Of a DNA stretch of 64,000 nt, positions 43,634 through 52,311 are shown piece by piece. Positions within the stretch are counted from its first letter, which is position 1, and each line of letters begins with the position of its first letter. The stretch covers positions 2,480,001 through 2,544,000 of the forward strand of contig CBDCAO010000012.1 of the NCBI GenBank assembly GCA_965213935.1, given 5' to 3'. The notes under the pieces are model-generated. The model saw nothing but the letters and a program-made list of their open reading frames with translations, had not been told where the DNA came from and made no database searches. This stretch comes from Bin52 sp965213935 (GTDB taxonomy: Bacteria; Pseudomonadota; Alphaproteobacteria; Thalassobaculales; Thalassobaculaceae). The position numbers and the translations under genes are program-made.

Positions 43634-44773
43634 ATGACGGGCAGTGATGCGCTCTCCATCACGCTGGGGGTGGAGGAAGAGTTTTTCCTCGTCGACCCGG
43701 ACAGTCTCGACCTGGTCCGGGACCCCGATCCGGGTTTCCTCGAAGCGTGCCGGCGCAATGCCGGTCCCCACAAGGTTGTTCCGGAACTGTTGCGCTGCCA
43801 GGTCGAGACCAACACCCGCGTGTGCACGTCGATCGCGGATCTCGGCGAGGCCCGGCGCGACGTTCGCCGCATCGTGGTCGAGACGGCTGCGCAATACGGC
43901 ATGAAGATCCTGGCGATCTCGACGCATCCCTTCGCCGACTGGCAGGTTCAGGGCATCACACGGAAGGAACGCTACCAGAGGCTGACCACGCGGATGCAGG
44001 ATGTCGTCCGGCGGGCCCTGATCGGCGGCATGCACATACACGCCGGGTTCGGCAATGCCGACCAGCGCGTGCGAGTCATGACCGCGCTGCGCCAGTACCT
44101 GCCGGTGTTCAACGCCCTGTCCGCATCCTCGGCCTTCAGCGAGTCCAGGGACACCGGGTTCAAGTCGTGGCGCCTGAGCGTGTTCAGCGGGCTGCCGCGA
44201 ACCGGCGTGCCGGGCCCGCTCGCCAGCGCGGAGCAATTCCAGGCAGTGATCGACCGGTTCCGTCACATGGAATTGATCAGCGACGGCAGCGAGCTGTGGT
44301 GGGACATCAGGCCGTCGCACGCGTATCCGACGGTGGAACTGCGGATCTGCGATACGGTTCCGCTGCTCGATGACGGAAACGGAATTGCCGCCCTTTACGC
44401 CTCGCTGATCCGAAGGCTGATGCGACTCGACGCGGACGGAACCCTGGGCCAGGGCCCACCGGTCGAGATCATCTCCGAGAACCGGTGGCTGGCTCAGCGT
44501 TACGGCACGCTCGCGTTCCTCGGCGCCGAGGCGGGCGGCCGCGAGGATATCGACGATATCGTCACGCGGCTCATCGACGAGGTTTCCGAGGACGCCGAGG
44601 CACTCGGGTGCGCCGACGAGGTCACCCGGTTGTACGACGTCATCCGGTTCGGCAGCGCCGCCGACAGGCAGGTCGACCTCTACCGGCTGCGCCGGCTCGA
44701 GAAGTCCCCGCATGACGATGCGCTGCGCGCGGTGGTCGAGAACATGATCGAGGAGAGCACCCGGGGACTGTAA
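43634..44773 (+). CDS. YbdK-type carboxylate-amine ligase (GCS2 family)
   Basis: A 379-aa glutamate-cysteine ligase-fold protein of the YbdK branch, with weak glutamyl-cysteine ligase activity in characterised members. It has LGVEEEFFLVDPDSL near residue 11, ISTHPFADWQ near 95, GGMHIHAGFGNADQRVRVM near 134, SHAYPTVELRICDT near 230 and ENRWLAQRYG near 285. The ATG at 43634 lies 7 bp after AGGA; a GTG lies 6 bp earlier. It ends in a hairpin shared with the convergent CaiB gene. Confidence 0.9.
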   Translation: MTGSDALSITLGVEEEFFLVDPDSLDLVRDPDPGFLEACRRNAGPHKVVPELLRCQVETNTRVCTSIADLGEARRDVRRIVVETAAQYGMKILAISTHPFADWQVQGITRKERYQRLTTRMQDVVRRALIGGMHIHAGFGNADQRVRVMTALRQYLPVFNALSASSAFSESRDTGFKSWRLSVFSGLPRTGVPGPLASAEQFQAVIDRFRHMELISDGSELWWDIRPSHAYPTVELRICDTVPLLDDGNGIAALYASLIRRLMRLDADGTLGQGPPVEIISENRWLAQRYGTLAFLGAEAGGREDIDDIVTRLIDEVSEDAEALGCADEVTRLYDVIRFGSAADRQVDLYRLRRLEKSPHDDALRAVVENMIEESTRGL

Positions 44774-44791
44774 AGCCGGTTCAACCGGCTT
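44773..44791. terminator. Bidirectional hairpin between convergent genes
   Basis: Perfect 9-bp arms (AAGCCGGTT / AACCGGCTT) with a single-base loop. They span the last base of the YbdK-type stop codon and the stop codon of the CaiB gene. The A's before it and T's after it make it terminator-like in both directions. Confidence 0.7.
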
Positions 44792-45911
44792 CCCACTCGC
44801 GGATTTCGGCTTCGGGCAACCAGCCGTCGAGCGCATCGGCAAGCGGGACCATGTCAGCCCGCACCGGTGGCGTGGGGTCGCGTGACGGTGTCCGGCTGAA
44901 CCGCGGCGCGGGAGCCGGCTGCACCACACCGTCGACCTCGATGAAGGTTTTGCGCGCCTGCAGGTGCGGATCCCCGGTCACCTCGTCCATCCCGAGCACG
45001 GGCGCAAAACACGCGTCGCTGCCGCCAAGTATTCCGGTCCATTCGTCCCGCGTCCGGGTCCTGAACCTTTCGGCAACGATTTCCCTGATCCGGGGCCAGT
45101 CATTCCGGTCCATCTGGCGCTCGACCAGGCCGGGATCGAGATCCATCAGGCGGAACATCTCGGCATGAAACTTCGGTTCGATCGCCGCGACGGAGACGTA
45201 GCGGCCGTCCGAGCACTCGTAGGTATCGTAAAAGTAGGCTCCGGAATCGAGCAGGTTGCGGCCGCGATCGAGTGTCATCAGGCCGGCGCTGAACATGCCA
45301 TAGATCGAGGTCATGAGCGACGCCGCGCCGTCCACCATGGCTGCGTCGACCACCTGGCCGCGCCCGGAACCGCGCGCCTCGAGCAGCGCCGCCAGCACGC
45401 CGACCACGAGGTACAGCGCGCCGCCTCCGAAGTCGCCAACCAGGTTCAGCGGCGGGGTCGGCGGTCCCCCGGCACGCCCGATCGCCGCGAGCGCTCCCGT
45501 CATCGCGATATAGTTGAGATCATGACCGGCAGCCTGGGCGAGTGGTCCCTCCTGTCCCCACCCGGTCATCCGTCCGTAGACAAGTCGCGGGTTGCGCTCA
45601 AGACAGGGACCGGGACCGAGTCCGAGACGTTCCATCACGCCCGGCCGGAATCCCTCGATCAGCGCATCCGCCTCCTCGAGAAGGCGCAGAACCCGGTCGA
45701 CGGCCTCCGGTTCCTTCAGGTCCAGCGCGATGGCCTTGCGACTGCGACGGGTCGTATCCGCACTAAGCGGTCGCCCGACTCCGAGGCCGCTGTCCCGGAC
45801 CCGGTCGATGCGCAGCACCGTCGCTCCCATGTCGGCGAGCAGCATCGCGGCCATCGGGCCTGGCCCGATACCGGCCATCTCGATGACCCGTATCCCGGCG
45901 AGAGGTCCCAC
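44781..45911 (-). CDS. CaiB/BaiF family CoA-transferase (class III)
   Basis: A 376-aa family III CoA-transferase, moving CoA between carboxylic acids. It has GIRVIEMAGIGPGPMAAMLLADMGA near residue 5 (shown in part), the catalytic Asp in GHDLNYIAMTGAL near 128, and DAAMVDGAASLM near 190. The alpha-methylacyl-CoA racemase group shares this pattern, and LADMGATVLRID with GHDLNY is compatible with either. Start is GTG at 45911. It is the last gene of a four-gene minus operon that diverges from the TRAP transporter. Confidence 0.9.
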   Translation of the reverse strand: MGPLAGIRVIEMAGIGPGPMAAMLLADMGATVLRIDRVRDSGLGVGRPLSADTTRRSRKAIALDLKEPEAVDRVLRLLEEADALIEGFRPGVMERLGLGPGPCLERNPRLVYGRMTGWGQEGPLAQAAGHDLNYIAMTGALAAIGRAGGPPTPPLNLVGDFGGGALYLVVGVLAALLEARGSGRGQVVDAAMVDGAASLMTSIYGMFSAGLMTLDRGRNLLDSGAYFYDTYECSDGRYVSVAAIEPKFHAEMFRLMDLDPGLVERQMDRNDWPRIREIVAERFRTRTRDEWTGILGGSDACFAPVLGMDEVTGDPHLQARKTFIEVDGVVQPAPAPRFSRTPSRDPTPPVRADMVPLADALDGWLPEAEIREWEAG

Positions 45912-45940
45912 CGATCAGACTCCCAATCCGTTCACGCCGC

Positions 45941-46405
45941 TCAGGTGTCCGGCGTCACGGTGTAGCGGAAGTCACAGTGGCTGGCCCCGCCCATGATCGT
46001 CTGCGTGCGTTCCAGGCGGATCTTCGGGTCATAGCCGTCGCAGAAGGCGCCGTCCCGACCGCAGGACAGGAGGTGCCCTATCTCGCCCAGTCCCATCTGC
46101 CGGTACATTTCGGAGTACCGGCACCGGGTGATGTTGAAGTCGAAGCGCTGGTCGGATTCGTGCAGTACCTCGACCTCGAGCGCATCTCCAGCCTTCCAGC
46201 GTTCGAACAGCGAGATGAAACCGCGCAAGCCCCCCTCGCTCTCGCCCGCAAGCGCCGCTCCCTGGGCAATCGCCGCCTTGCGGATCGCTGCTCCGAGGAT
46301 CTGCTGCGCCCGCTCGGTACCCAGTTCGGCGACCATCTCCTCGTAAATCGGCTTGATCACGGTCGCCTCGATCCTGCGCTGTTCCAGAATTGGCAGGTCC
46401 GTCAT
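45941..46405 (-). CDS. L-2-amino-thiazoline-4-carboxylic acid hydrolase family protein
   Basis: A 154-aa protein of the L-ATC hydrolase family (PF14196). The family opens the thiazoline ring of L-ATC on the way to L-cysteine in Pseudomonas. The signature region is clear: FNITRCRYSEMYRQMGL near residue 95, LLSCGRDGAFCDGYDPKI near 115 and RTQTIMGGASHCDFRY near 134, with Cys and His that could bind metal. The ATG at 46405 is 8 bp after AGGAGG and is preferred to the one at 46411 (2 bp). Many homologues sit in catabolic operons unrelated to ATC. Confidence 0.85.
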   Translation of the reverse strand: MTDLPILEQRRIEATVIKPIYEEMVAELGTERAQQILGAAIRKAAIAQGAALAGESEGGLRGFISLFERWKAGDALEVEVLHESDQRFDFNITRCRYSEMYRQMGLGEIGHLLSCGRDGAFCDGYDPKIRLERTQTIMGGASHCDFRYTVTPDT

Positions 46406-46417
46406 TGACATCTCCTC

Positions 46418-47176
46418 CTACCAGGCGGTGTATCCGCCATCGATCAGCAGGTCCGCGCCGGTCATGAACCGGGACTCGTCGCTCGCGAGAAACACGACGC
46501 CGGCCGCGATTTCATCGGGCTGACCCAGCCGACCGAGCGCATGTTTCGGTCCCCATTCACGTTCCGCGGTCTCGAGGTCACCCCAGCGCGCCAGAAGGCG
46601 GCCCGTGGCCACCCCGCCCGGAGAGACGCTGTTGCACCGGATGTTCTCCTCGCGATGATCGAGCGCGACCCCCTTGGTCAGCTGGAGGATCGCACCCTTG
46701 GTCGAACAGTATGCCGTCGATCCCGGCCAGGCTACCTGCCCCATCTGCGACGCGGTCAGGATAATGGAGCCGCGTCCCGCCTCGCGCATGTGGGGGATGA
46801 CCTGCTTGCAGGCGAGGAACGACCCGGTGACATTGACCCTGAATGCCTGTTCCCATTCCTCGAGCGGCAGATCCACCACTGAATGGCGGGACGTCAGCGT
46901 TGCGGCCATGCACGCAAGGACGTCGATGTGCCCGAGTTCCGTCTTCGCCGCCGCGACTGCCCGTTCAACCGATGCGGCATCGGCGACATCGCAGTGAAGG
47001 CCGACAGCCCGGTTCCCGGTCTCGGCCGCAATCGCGGCCGCCGCATCACGCGCTTCCGGCTCCGAGAGGTCGAGCAGAGCGACACGTGCCCCCTCGCCCG
47101 CCAACGCCCGTGCCGACGCCAGCCCGATACCTGCGGCAGCCCCGGTCACCACCGCCGCCCTGCCCGCTAGACGCAT
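46418..47176 (-). CDS. SDR family oxidoreductase
   Basis: A 252-aa SDR. It has VTGAAAGIGLASARALAGEG near residue 10, the catalytic Ser in LTASQMGQV near 140 and YxxxK in AYCSTKGAILQL near 154. The tail is TGADLLIDGGYTAW. Oddity: the structural NNAG motif is replaced by LACMAATL near residue 87. It lies 3 bp after the alpha/beta hydrolase gene and 12 bp before the ATC-hydrolase-family gene. Confidence 0.88.
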   Translation of the reverse strand: MRLAGRAAVVTGAAAGIGLASARALAGEGARVALLDLSEPEARDAAAAIAAETGNRAVGLHCDVADAASVERAVAAAKTELGHIDVLACMAATLTSRHSVVDLPLEEWEQAFRVNVTGSFLACKQVIPHMREAGRGSIILTASQMGQVAWPGSTAYCSTKGAILQLTKGVALDHREENIRCNSVSPGGVATGRLLARWGDLETAEREWGPKHALGRLGQPDEIAAGVVFLASDESRFMTGADLLIDGGYTAW

Positions 47177-47179
47177 CGC

Positions 47180-48073
47180 TCAGCACTCCCGCGCCGCGTC
47201 GCCGAGGATGCTGCCGGTCACCGACCGGGGATCCCGCATGCTCCAGGAACCGTTGTCCACCTGGTGCAGGAAGTCATCCACGAACCAGTTGAACATCGCG
47301 GGTTCCTCGAGGTTGATGGTGTGTCCCGAGCGCGGCATGATGACCAGCGCGCTCGACGGAATGGTACGTTTCATCAGCAGCCCGGGATCGAGGCACGGCT
47401 CGTCCTCATCCCCGTTGATGATCAGGGTGGGGACCTCGAGAGCGCACATCCTGTCGGTCAGGTCATACAGAGACGGGCGCAATCGCTGGACCCCCATCAT
47501 GGTGCTGGCGGCTCCTTCGGTATCGTGATCACGCAGGTCACGCTCGAACTCCGCCCAGCCGCGCGGATCCTTGTTCTGGAACTGGACCCGGGTGGGCCCA
47601 AGCGCGTAGGCGGCACCCGCCTTATCCATGCCCTCGTGCCTGATCCGCGTCGCTGTTGCCGTGGTCTCGGCCCGGAACTGCTCGCGCATGCCCGGTTCCG
47701 CGCCGTACCCGCAACCGCCAACCACCAGCGAGAGCGCGCGATCCGGGTAGTCGAGACCAAAATGCAGCGCCGCAAACCCGCCCATGGACAGCCCGACAAC
47801 ATGGGCCCGGTCGATCTCCAGCCCGTCGAGCACGGCGCGGATGTCGTCGCACGCCCGTTTCTGCGAATAGGCATCGGGATTCTTCGGCACATCGGAAGGC
47901 GGATATCCGCGCGCGTTGTATGAAATCGCCCGGTACCGGCGGGAGAAGTGCCGCATCTGCGGCTCCCAGCTGCGGCAATCACCAGCAAACTCGTGCACGA
48001 AGACCACGGGGGTACCGGTGCCGGCCTCCTCGCAGTGCAGATGGACGCCGTCGTCGGTCACGATCCGTGCCAT
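47180..48073 (-). CDS. Alpha/beta hydrolase
   Basis: A 297-aa alpha/beta hydrolase. The oxyanion loop is in VVFVHEFAGDCRSWEPQM near residue 24, the nucleophile Ser in HVVGLSMGGFAAL near 93, the Asp in IINGDEDEP near 222 and the His in PRSGHTINLEEP near 250. The ATG at 48073 follows GGAGCGAAAC. It is the first gene of the minus operon, 175 bp from the divergent dctP gene. Ester, enol-lactone or C-C hydrolase activity are all possible. Confidence 0.9.
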   Translation of the reverse strand: MARIVTDDGVHLHCEEAGTGTPVVFVHEFAGDCRSWEPQMRHFSRRYRAISYNARGYPPSDVPKNPDAYSQKRACDDIRAVLDGLEIDRAHVVGLSMGGFAALHFGLDYPDRALSLVVGGCGYGAEPGMREQFRAETTATATRIRHEGMDKAGAAYALGPTRVQFQNKDPRGWAEFERDLRDHDTEGAASTMMGVQRLRPSLYDLTDRMCALEVPTLIINGDEDEPCLDPGLLMKRTIPSSALVIMPRSGHTINLEEPAMFNWFVDDFLHQVDNGSWSMRDPRSVTGSILGDAAREC

Positions 48074-48248
48074 GTTTCGCTCCTCCAGCCAAAACGCGGC
48101 AAAGTAGACCAGCGCCCGGGGCCCGGCGCAACCTGCATTGCCGAATCTGCGCCAGGGACAAACGGCATCGCGGACCCTGATCATATCCAATTGCCGCCCT
48201 TGCGGTACTGCACTAGACTTCGGGCCCGCCATCAAGGGGAGGTACACC

Positions 48249-49334
48249 ATGTACAAGGCGTTTCTGAAACAGGTGTCTCTGGCCGCGGCCGCGCTGTGCG
48301 TGATCGCGATCGGCGTCACCGGGACCCCGGCCACCGCCGAACTCGACCAGAAGCAGTTCAAGGTGGTGGGAACCTGGAGCTTTCTCGATCACTGGAAGGA
48401 ACGGGAAGGTCCGTTCTGGAACGAGCGTCTACCCGCACTTTCCGGCGGCAAACTGACGGCGAATGCCAAGTCGCAGACCGAACTGGGTCTGTCCGGCTTC
48501 GAGATCATGCGGCTGCTCAAGCTCGGTGTCTTTGACGCCGTGCACGGGGTGACCACCTACGTGGCACAGGACAGCCCGATGATCGAGGGGGCCGACCTCG
48601 CCGGTGTCATCCAGGATCTCGCTCTCTACAGGCAGGCCAACGAGGAATACCGCGGCATCCTCGAGCGCGAGTTCGAGACCAAGTACGGGGCCAAGCTGCT
48701 GATGATCTATGCCTGGCCGAGCCAGCAGCTGTGGTGCAACCTCGGTGACAAGAGCATCACCGACTTCAGCCTCTCGCAGCTCGAGGGCAAGAAGATCCGG
48801 ACCTACAGCACCACGCTCGGCGACTTCATCGAGGGTGTGGGCGGCAGCGCGGTGACCATCGCGTTTGCCGAGGTGGTCCCGGCGCTCCAGAAGGGCGTCG
48901 CCGACTGCGGCCTGACCGGCACCCTGCCGGCCTACAATGCCAAGTGGTGGCAGGTCGTCACCCACAACATCCGGATCAGGCTCGGCTACGCATCCTCGTT
49001 CCTGGCGATGAACCTGAAGGTCTGGAACAGCCTGAACGAGGAGACCCAGCAGTTCTTCCAGACTCATCTCGCCGAGCTGGAGGAAGAGATGTGGATCGCC
49101 ACCGCGCAGAACGACCAGCGCGGCATGGACTGCAATGCATCCGGCCCGTGCGATGTCGGCGAGCCCGGCGGCATGGTGCCGATCGAACCCTCCGAGGCGG
49201 ACAAGGCCAAGCTCAAGGAAGTGGTCGAGAACTTCGTGCTCAAGCGGTGGGCCAAGCGTTGCGGCACCCAGCAGTGTGTCGACGAGTGGAATGCGACCAT
49301 CGGCAAGATCTCCGGGATGTCAGCATCGCTGTAA
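48249..49334 (+). CDS. TRAP transporter substrate-binding protein (DctP family)
   Basis: A 361-aa periplasmic solute receptor. The signal peptide KQVSLAAAALCVIAIG is cleaved near ATAELD (about residue 31). The DctP core has KLGVFDAVHGVTTYVAQD near residue 95, LEGKKIRTYSTTLGDFIEG near 180 and the ligand-Arg-type region RIRLGYASSFLAMN near 238. Four Cys cluster in the last 70 residues (DCNASGPCD and RCGTQQC), unusual for DctP, and could form two disulfides. It is first in the dctPQM operon and diverges from the CaiB/ATC-hydrolase operon, whose substrate it probably delivers. Confidence 0.9.
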   Translation: MYKAFLKQVSLAAAALCVIAIGVTGTPATAELDQKQFKVVGTWSFLDHWKEREGPFWNERLPALSGGKLTANAKSQTELGLSGFEIMRLLKLGVFDAVHGVTTYVAQDSPMIEGADLAGVIQDLALYRQANEEYRGILEREFETKYGAKLLMIYAWPSQQLWCNLGDKSITDFSLSQLEGKKIRTYSTTLGDFIEGVGGSAVTIAFAEVVPALQKGVADCGLTGTLPAYNAKWWQVVTHNIRIRLGYASSFLAMNLKVWNSLNEETQQFFQTHLAELEEEMWIATAQNDQRGMDCNASGPCDVGEPGGMVPIEPSEADKAKLKEVVENFVLKRWAKRCGTQQCVDEWNATIGKISGMSASL

Positions 49335-49359
49335 AATCCGGAGCCGAGTGACTTCGACA

Positions 49360-49391
49360 GGTGGCGCCGTGACCCGGGTCGCGGCGCCACC
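49360..49391 (+). terminator. Intercistronic hairpin between dctP and dctQ
   Basis: A 32-base hairpin with a perfect 10-bp outer stem (GGTGGCGCCG / CGGCGCCACC) and an inner GACCC/GGGTC stem, followed by CTTTCATT. It fits an attenuating terminator or mRNA-stabilising hairpin that lets the receptor be made in excess over the membrane subunits. Confidence 0.65.
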
Positions 49392-49426
49392 CTTTCATTC
49401 CTGTACGTCCGGGAGGCCCTGATCAC

Positions 49427-50056
49427 ATGCTCGCGATGCTTCACGCGGGGCTGGGCACCTTCGCGATCATTCATGCGCGCCTGGAGCGGATCTCGCAGAT
49501 GGCGGTATGGATCGGTGGCGCCGCCCTGCTCGCCGCGGCGGTCATGGTGACCGTAGATGTCCTGTCCCGGAAAATCTTCAACGTGACCATGAGCGGATCG
49601 GACGAGTACTCCGGGTATGTGTTCTCGGCCACGACCACCTGGGCCTATTCCTACTGCCTGCTGCACCGCTCGAACGTCAGGATCGATGCGCTGTACAACC
49701 TTCTGCCACGCACAGTCACGGGTGTGCTGGACGTGATCGGGCTTGCAATGCTGCTCTATTTCATGTCGATCATGACTTATTACGCCTTCGTCTCGTTCAG
49801 CAATTCATGGATATACGACTCGGTCTCGATCACCACGCTCGGAACACCGCAATGGATTCCGCAACTGTTCTGGGTCGCGGGCCTGTCTCTGTTCTTCATT
49901 ACTCTCGTCTTCGTCGTGATCTACGCACTGCTCGCACTGGCGCTTCGTAACTGGGACCTGGTGGCCAGAATCGCCGGGGTCCCGTCAATCGCCGAAACCG
50001 TGGAAGAGGAAACCCATGGTGTCGACGTGATGACGCAGGACTCCAGGGAGCCGTAG
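49427..50056 (+). CDS. TRAP transporter small membrane subunit (DctQ)
   Basis: A 209-aa DctQ protein with four membrane segments: MAVWIGGAALLAAAVMVTVDVLSRK (shown in part) near residue 25, then GYVFSATTTWAYSYCLLHRSNVRID near 65, a third near 105 (IGLAMLLYFMSIMTYY) and a fourth near 150 (FWVAGLSLFFITLVFVV). The conserved R-x-D after the second helix is present (NVRID). It lies 92 bp after dctP and 2 bp before dctM. Confidence 0.9.
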   Translation: MLAMLHAGLGTFAIIHARLERISQMAVWIGGAALLAAAVMVTVDVLSRKIFNVTMSGSDEYSGYVFSATTTWAYSYCLLHRSNVRIDALYNLLPRTVTGVLDVIGLAMLLYFMSIMTYYAFVSFSNSWIYDSVSITTLGTPQWIPQLFWVAGLSLFFITLVFVVIYALLALALRNWDLVARIAGVPSIAETVEEETHGVDVMTQDSREP

Positions 50057-50058
50057 AC

Positions 50059-51357
50059 ATGGCCTTCACCATTCTTGTCGGCCTCATGATCCTGGTCCTT
50101 GCCGCCGTCCCGGTCGGCGCCGTCCTGGGTATTCTCAGCTTTGTTCTCGACAAGATCTCCATGGGCGGCACGCTCACGCCCGCACTCGCGGAGATCTATT
50201 GGGACAAGAGCAAGGAATTCATCCTGGTTGCGGTCCCCATGTTCATCCTTCTGGGTGAAATCATGCTCCGGGCCGGGATCGCCCGGCGGATGTACGCCGC
50301 CATGATCCAGTGGCTCTCCTGGCTGCCCGGCGGCCTGATGCATGCAAACATCGGCTCCTGCACCATCTTCGCGGCCAGTTCCGGATCCAGTGTCGCCACG
50401 GCGGCCACCGTCGGTACGGTCGCCTACCCCGAGATCGCGGCACGGGGATACAACGAACGGCTGTTTCTGGGATCCCTGGCGGCCGGAGGCACGCTCGGCA
50501 TCCTGGTTCCGCCGTCGATCAACCTGATCATCTACGGCTTGCTCACCGACACCTCGGTGCCAGAGCTCTACCTCGCCGGAATCATTCCAGGCATCATCCT
50601 CTCCAGCCTGTTCATGATCACGATCATGTGCGCCTGCCTGTACCGGCCGTCATGGGGCGGCCGGGCTGTCGAAACCAGCTGGGGGGACCGGGTCCGGTGC
50701 CTCCCGGACCTGTTGCCGCCAATCGTGCTGTTCGCCGCGGTGGTCGGTTCGATCTATGCCGGTATCGCCACCCCGACGGAAGCGGCGTCGATCGGTGTCT
50801 GCATGGCGGTCCTGATCGCCGCGTTCTTCCGGACGCTGAACCTGCGGATGCTGCGCGACGCCTTCGAAGGCACCATGCGCACGACGGCGATGATCATGCT
50901 GATTGTCTTTGCCGCCATTTTCCTGAACTTCGTCCTCGGTTTCATGGGGATCACCCAGGCCATGCTGGGTTTCATCCGCGACCTGGGGCTCACCCCGGTG
51001 CAGACCATTCTGCTGATCGTGGTGTTCTACCTGTTTCTCGGGATGTTCATGGAAACCCTGTCCATGATGCTGACCACGGTGCCGATCGTGTTTCCGATCG
51101 TCATGGCGCTCGGGGTTCCAGAGTTTTCGGACGTGTGGTTCGGGATCCTGATCACCCTGCTGATGGAAGCCGCCCTGATCACGCCGCCGATCGGCGTCAA
51201 CCTGTACGTGGTGCACGGCATTCGCAGCCGCGGCGGACACTTCAACGATGTCGCGATCGGTTCGCTGCCGTTCCTGGTCGCCATGCTCGGGATGATCCTG
51301 CTGCTGATCGCCTACCCGAATCTCGCAACCTGGCTGCCGGTGCTGGTCTATCACTGA
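50059..51357 (+). CDS. TRAP transporter large permease subunit (DctM)
   Basis: A 432-aa DctM subunit, Na+-driven permease, about 12-13 membrane segments. Family hallmarks: ILLGEIMLRAGIARRMY near residue 63, CTIFAASSGSSVATAATVGTV near 102, GGTLGILVPPSINLIIYG near 145, and EAALITPPIGVNLYVVHGI near 372. It forms the transporter with DctQ. It ends just before a perfect 30-bp palindrome that acts as terminator. Confidence 0.95.
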   Translation: MAFTILVGLMILVLAAVPVGAVLGILSFVLDKISMGGTLTPALAEIYWDKSKEFILVAVPMFILLGEIMLRAGIARRMYAAMIQWLSWLPGGLMHANIGSCTIFAASSGSSVATAATVGTVAYPEIAARGYNERLFLGSLAAGGTLGILVPPSINLIIYGLLTDTSVPELYLAGIIPGIILSSLFMITIMCACLYRPSWGGRAVETSWGDRVRCLPDLLPPIVLFAAVVGSIYAGIATPTEAASIGVCMAVLIAAFFRTLNLRMLRDAFEGTMRTTAMIMLIVFAAIFLNFVLGFMGITQAMLGFIRDLGLTPVQTILLIVVFYLFLGMFMETLSMMLTTVPIVFPIVMALGVPEFSDVWFGILITLLMEAALITPPIGVNLYVVHGIRSRGGHFNDVAIGSLPFLVAMLGMILLLIAYPNLATWLPVLVYH

Positions 51358-51358
51358 T

Positions 51359-51388
51359 CGACCGGGAACGGCGCGCCGTTCCCGGTCG
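51359..51388. terminator. Perfect 30-bp palindrome between convergent genes
   Basis: Arms CGACCGGGAACGGCG and CGCCGTTCCCGGTCG meet with no loop. It sits directly after the dctM stop and 17 bp from the stop of the convergent DUF1445 gene, so a bidirectional terminator is likely. Confidence 0.75.
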
Positions 51389-51405
51389 AAGCACCACGGG
51401 ACCTG

Positions 51406-52230
51406 TCAGCACACGCTGCTCGGAATGTCACTGATCAGCATTGACCCGGGGGTATGGGTCAGCACCAGCGGGATCCCTGCCTGCCTGATCGCGTTCTGCG
51501 GAGTCACGCCACAGGCCCAGAAAACCGGGATCTCGTCGGCGTGGATGGGCACCGACTCACCCCAATCGGGCGTGTCGATGTCGGCAATTCCGATCGACGC
51601 CGGGTCACCGAGATGGACCGGCATTCCATGGGTGTGCGGGAACCGCGCTGTCACCGCGGACGCACGAATGGCGTCACGGGCCGGCATCGGCCGCATGGAA
51701 ACCACCATTCCGCCTCCGAACGGGCCGGCCGGAACCGTCTCGATCGACGTCCTGTACATCGGTGTCGTCCGGCCGGTCTCGATGTGCCTGAGCGGAACCC
51801 GCGCCTGCATGAGGGCTTCCTCGAACGACAGGGAGCAGCCGAGCACGAAGGCGACCGAGTCGTCGCGCCAGTACTCGAGAATATCGGTTGCCGAGCCCTC
51901 GATCCGGCCATCACGATAGATGTTGTAGCTCGGCAGGTCGGTTCGGATATCGAGATCCGCACCCAGGTCGGGAATGTGCGGATCGCCGGTATCCGACATG
52001 CCGATGAGCGGACACGGCGCCGGATTGCGCTGGCAGTACCGGGCGAAGTCGAGCGCGTGTTCCTCCGGCAGGATGGCGAGATTGCCCTGGGTATAGCCGT
52101 TGGCCATGTTGGCGGTCGTGCCTCGCCAGGCGCCCGACCGGAACAGGCGGCGCAACTGCGCCGGCTCGGCGGTCGCCGCGTCGAACGGGAACGGTCCGGC
52201 ACTCTCGCCTGCTGTTTCCTGAAGCGCCAT
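51406..52230 (-). CDS. DUF1445 / D-glutamate cyclase-like protein
   Basis: A 274-aa DUF1445 protein. The family includes the domain of mammalian D-glutamate cyclase that forms 5-oxoproline; bacterial members were annotated as putative hydro-lyases. It has WRGTTANMANGYTQGNLAILP near residue 35 (shown in part), FVLGCSLSFEEALMQA near 125 and IPVFWACGVTPQNAI near 233. Bacterial copies often lie next to TRAP or 5-oxoprolinase genes, as here. It converges on dctM and is the last chromosomal gene before the mobile island. Confidence 0.85.
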   Translation of the reverse strand: MALQETAGESAGPFPFDAATAEPAQLRRLFRSGAWRGTTANMANGYTQGNLAILPEEHALDFARYCQRNPAPCPLIGMSDTGDPHIPDLGADLDIRTDLPSYNIYRDGRIEGSATDILEYWRDDSVAFVLGCSLSFEEALMQARVPLRHIETGRTTPMYRTSIETVPAGPFGGGMVVSMRPMPARDAIRASAVTARFPHTHGMPVHLGDPASIGIADIDTPDWGESVPIHADEIPVFWACGVTPQNAIRQAGIPLVLTHTPGSMLISDIPSSVC

Positions 52231-52311
52231 CGTCGTTCTCCCTTGCAGTCCCTGACCTCACGGTCGCTCTGCCAAGGCTACGCGAGCGCGTCCCTGCAAC
52301 CAAGCCTCCCG

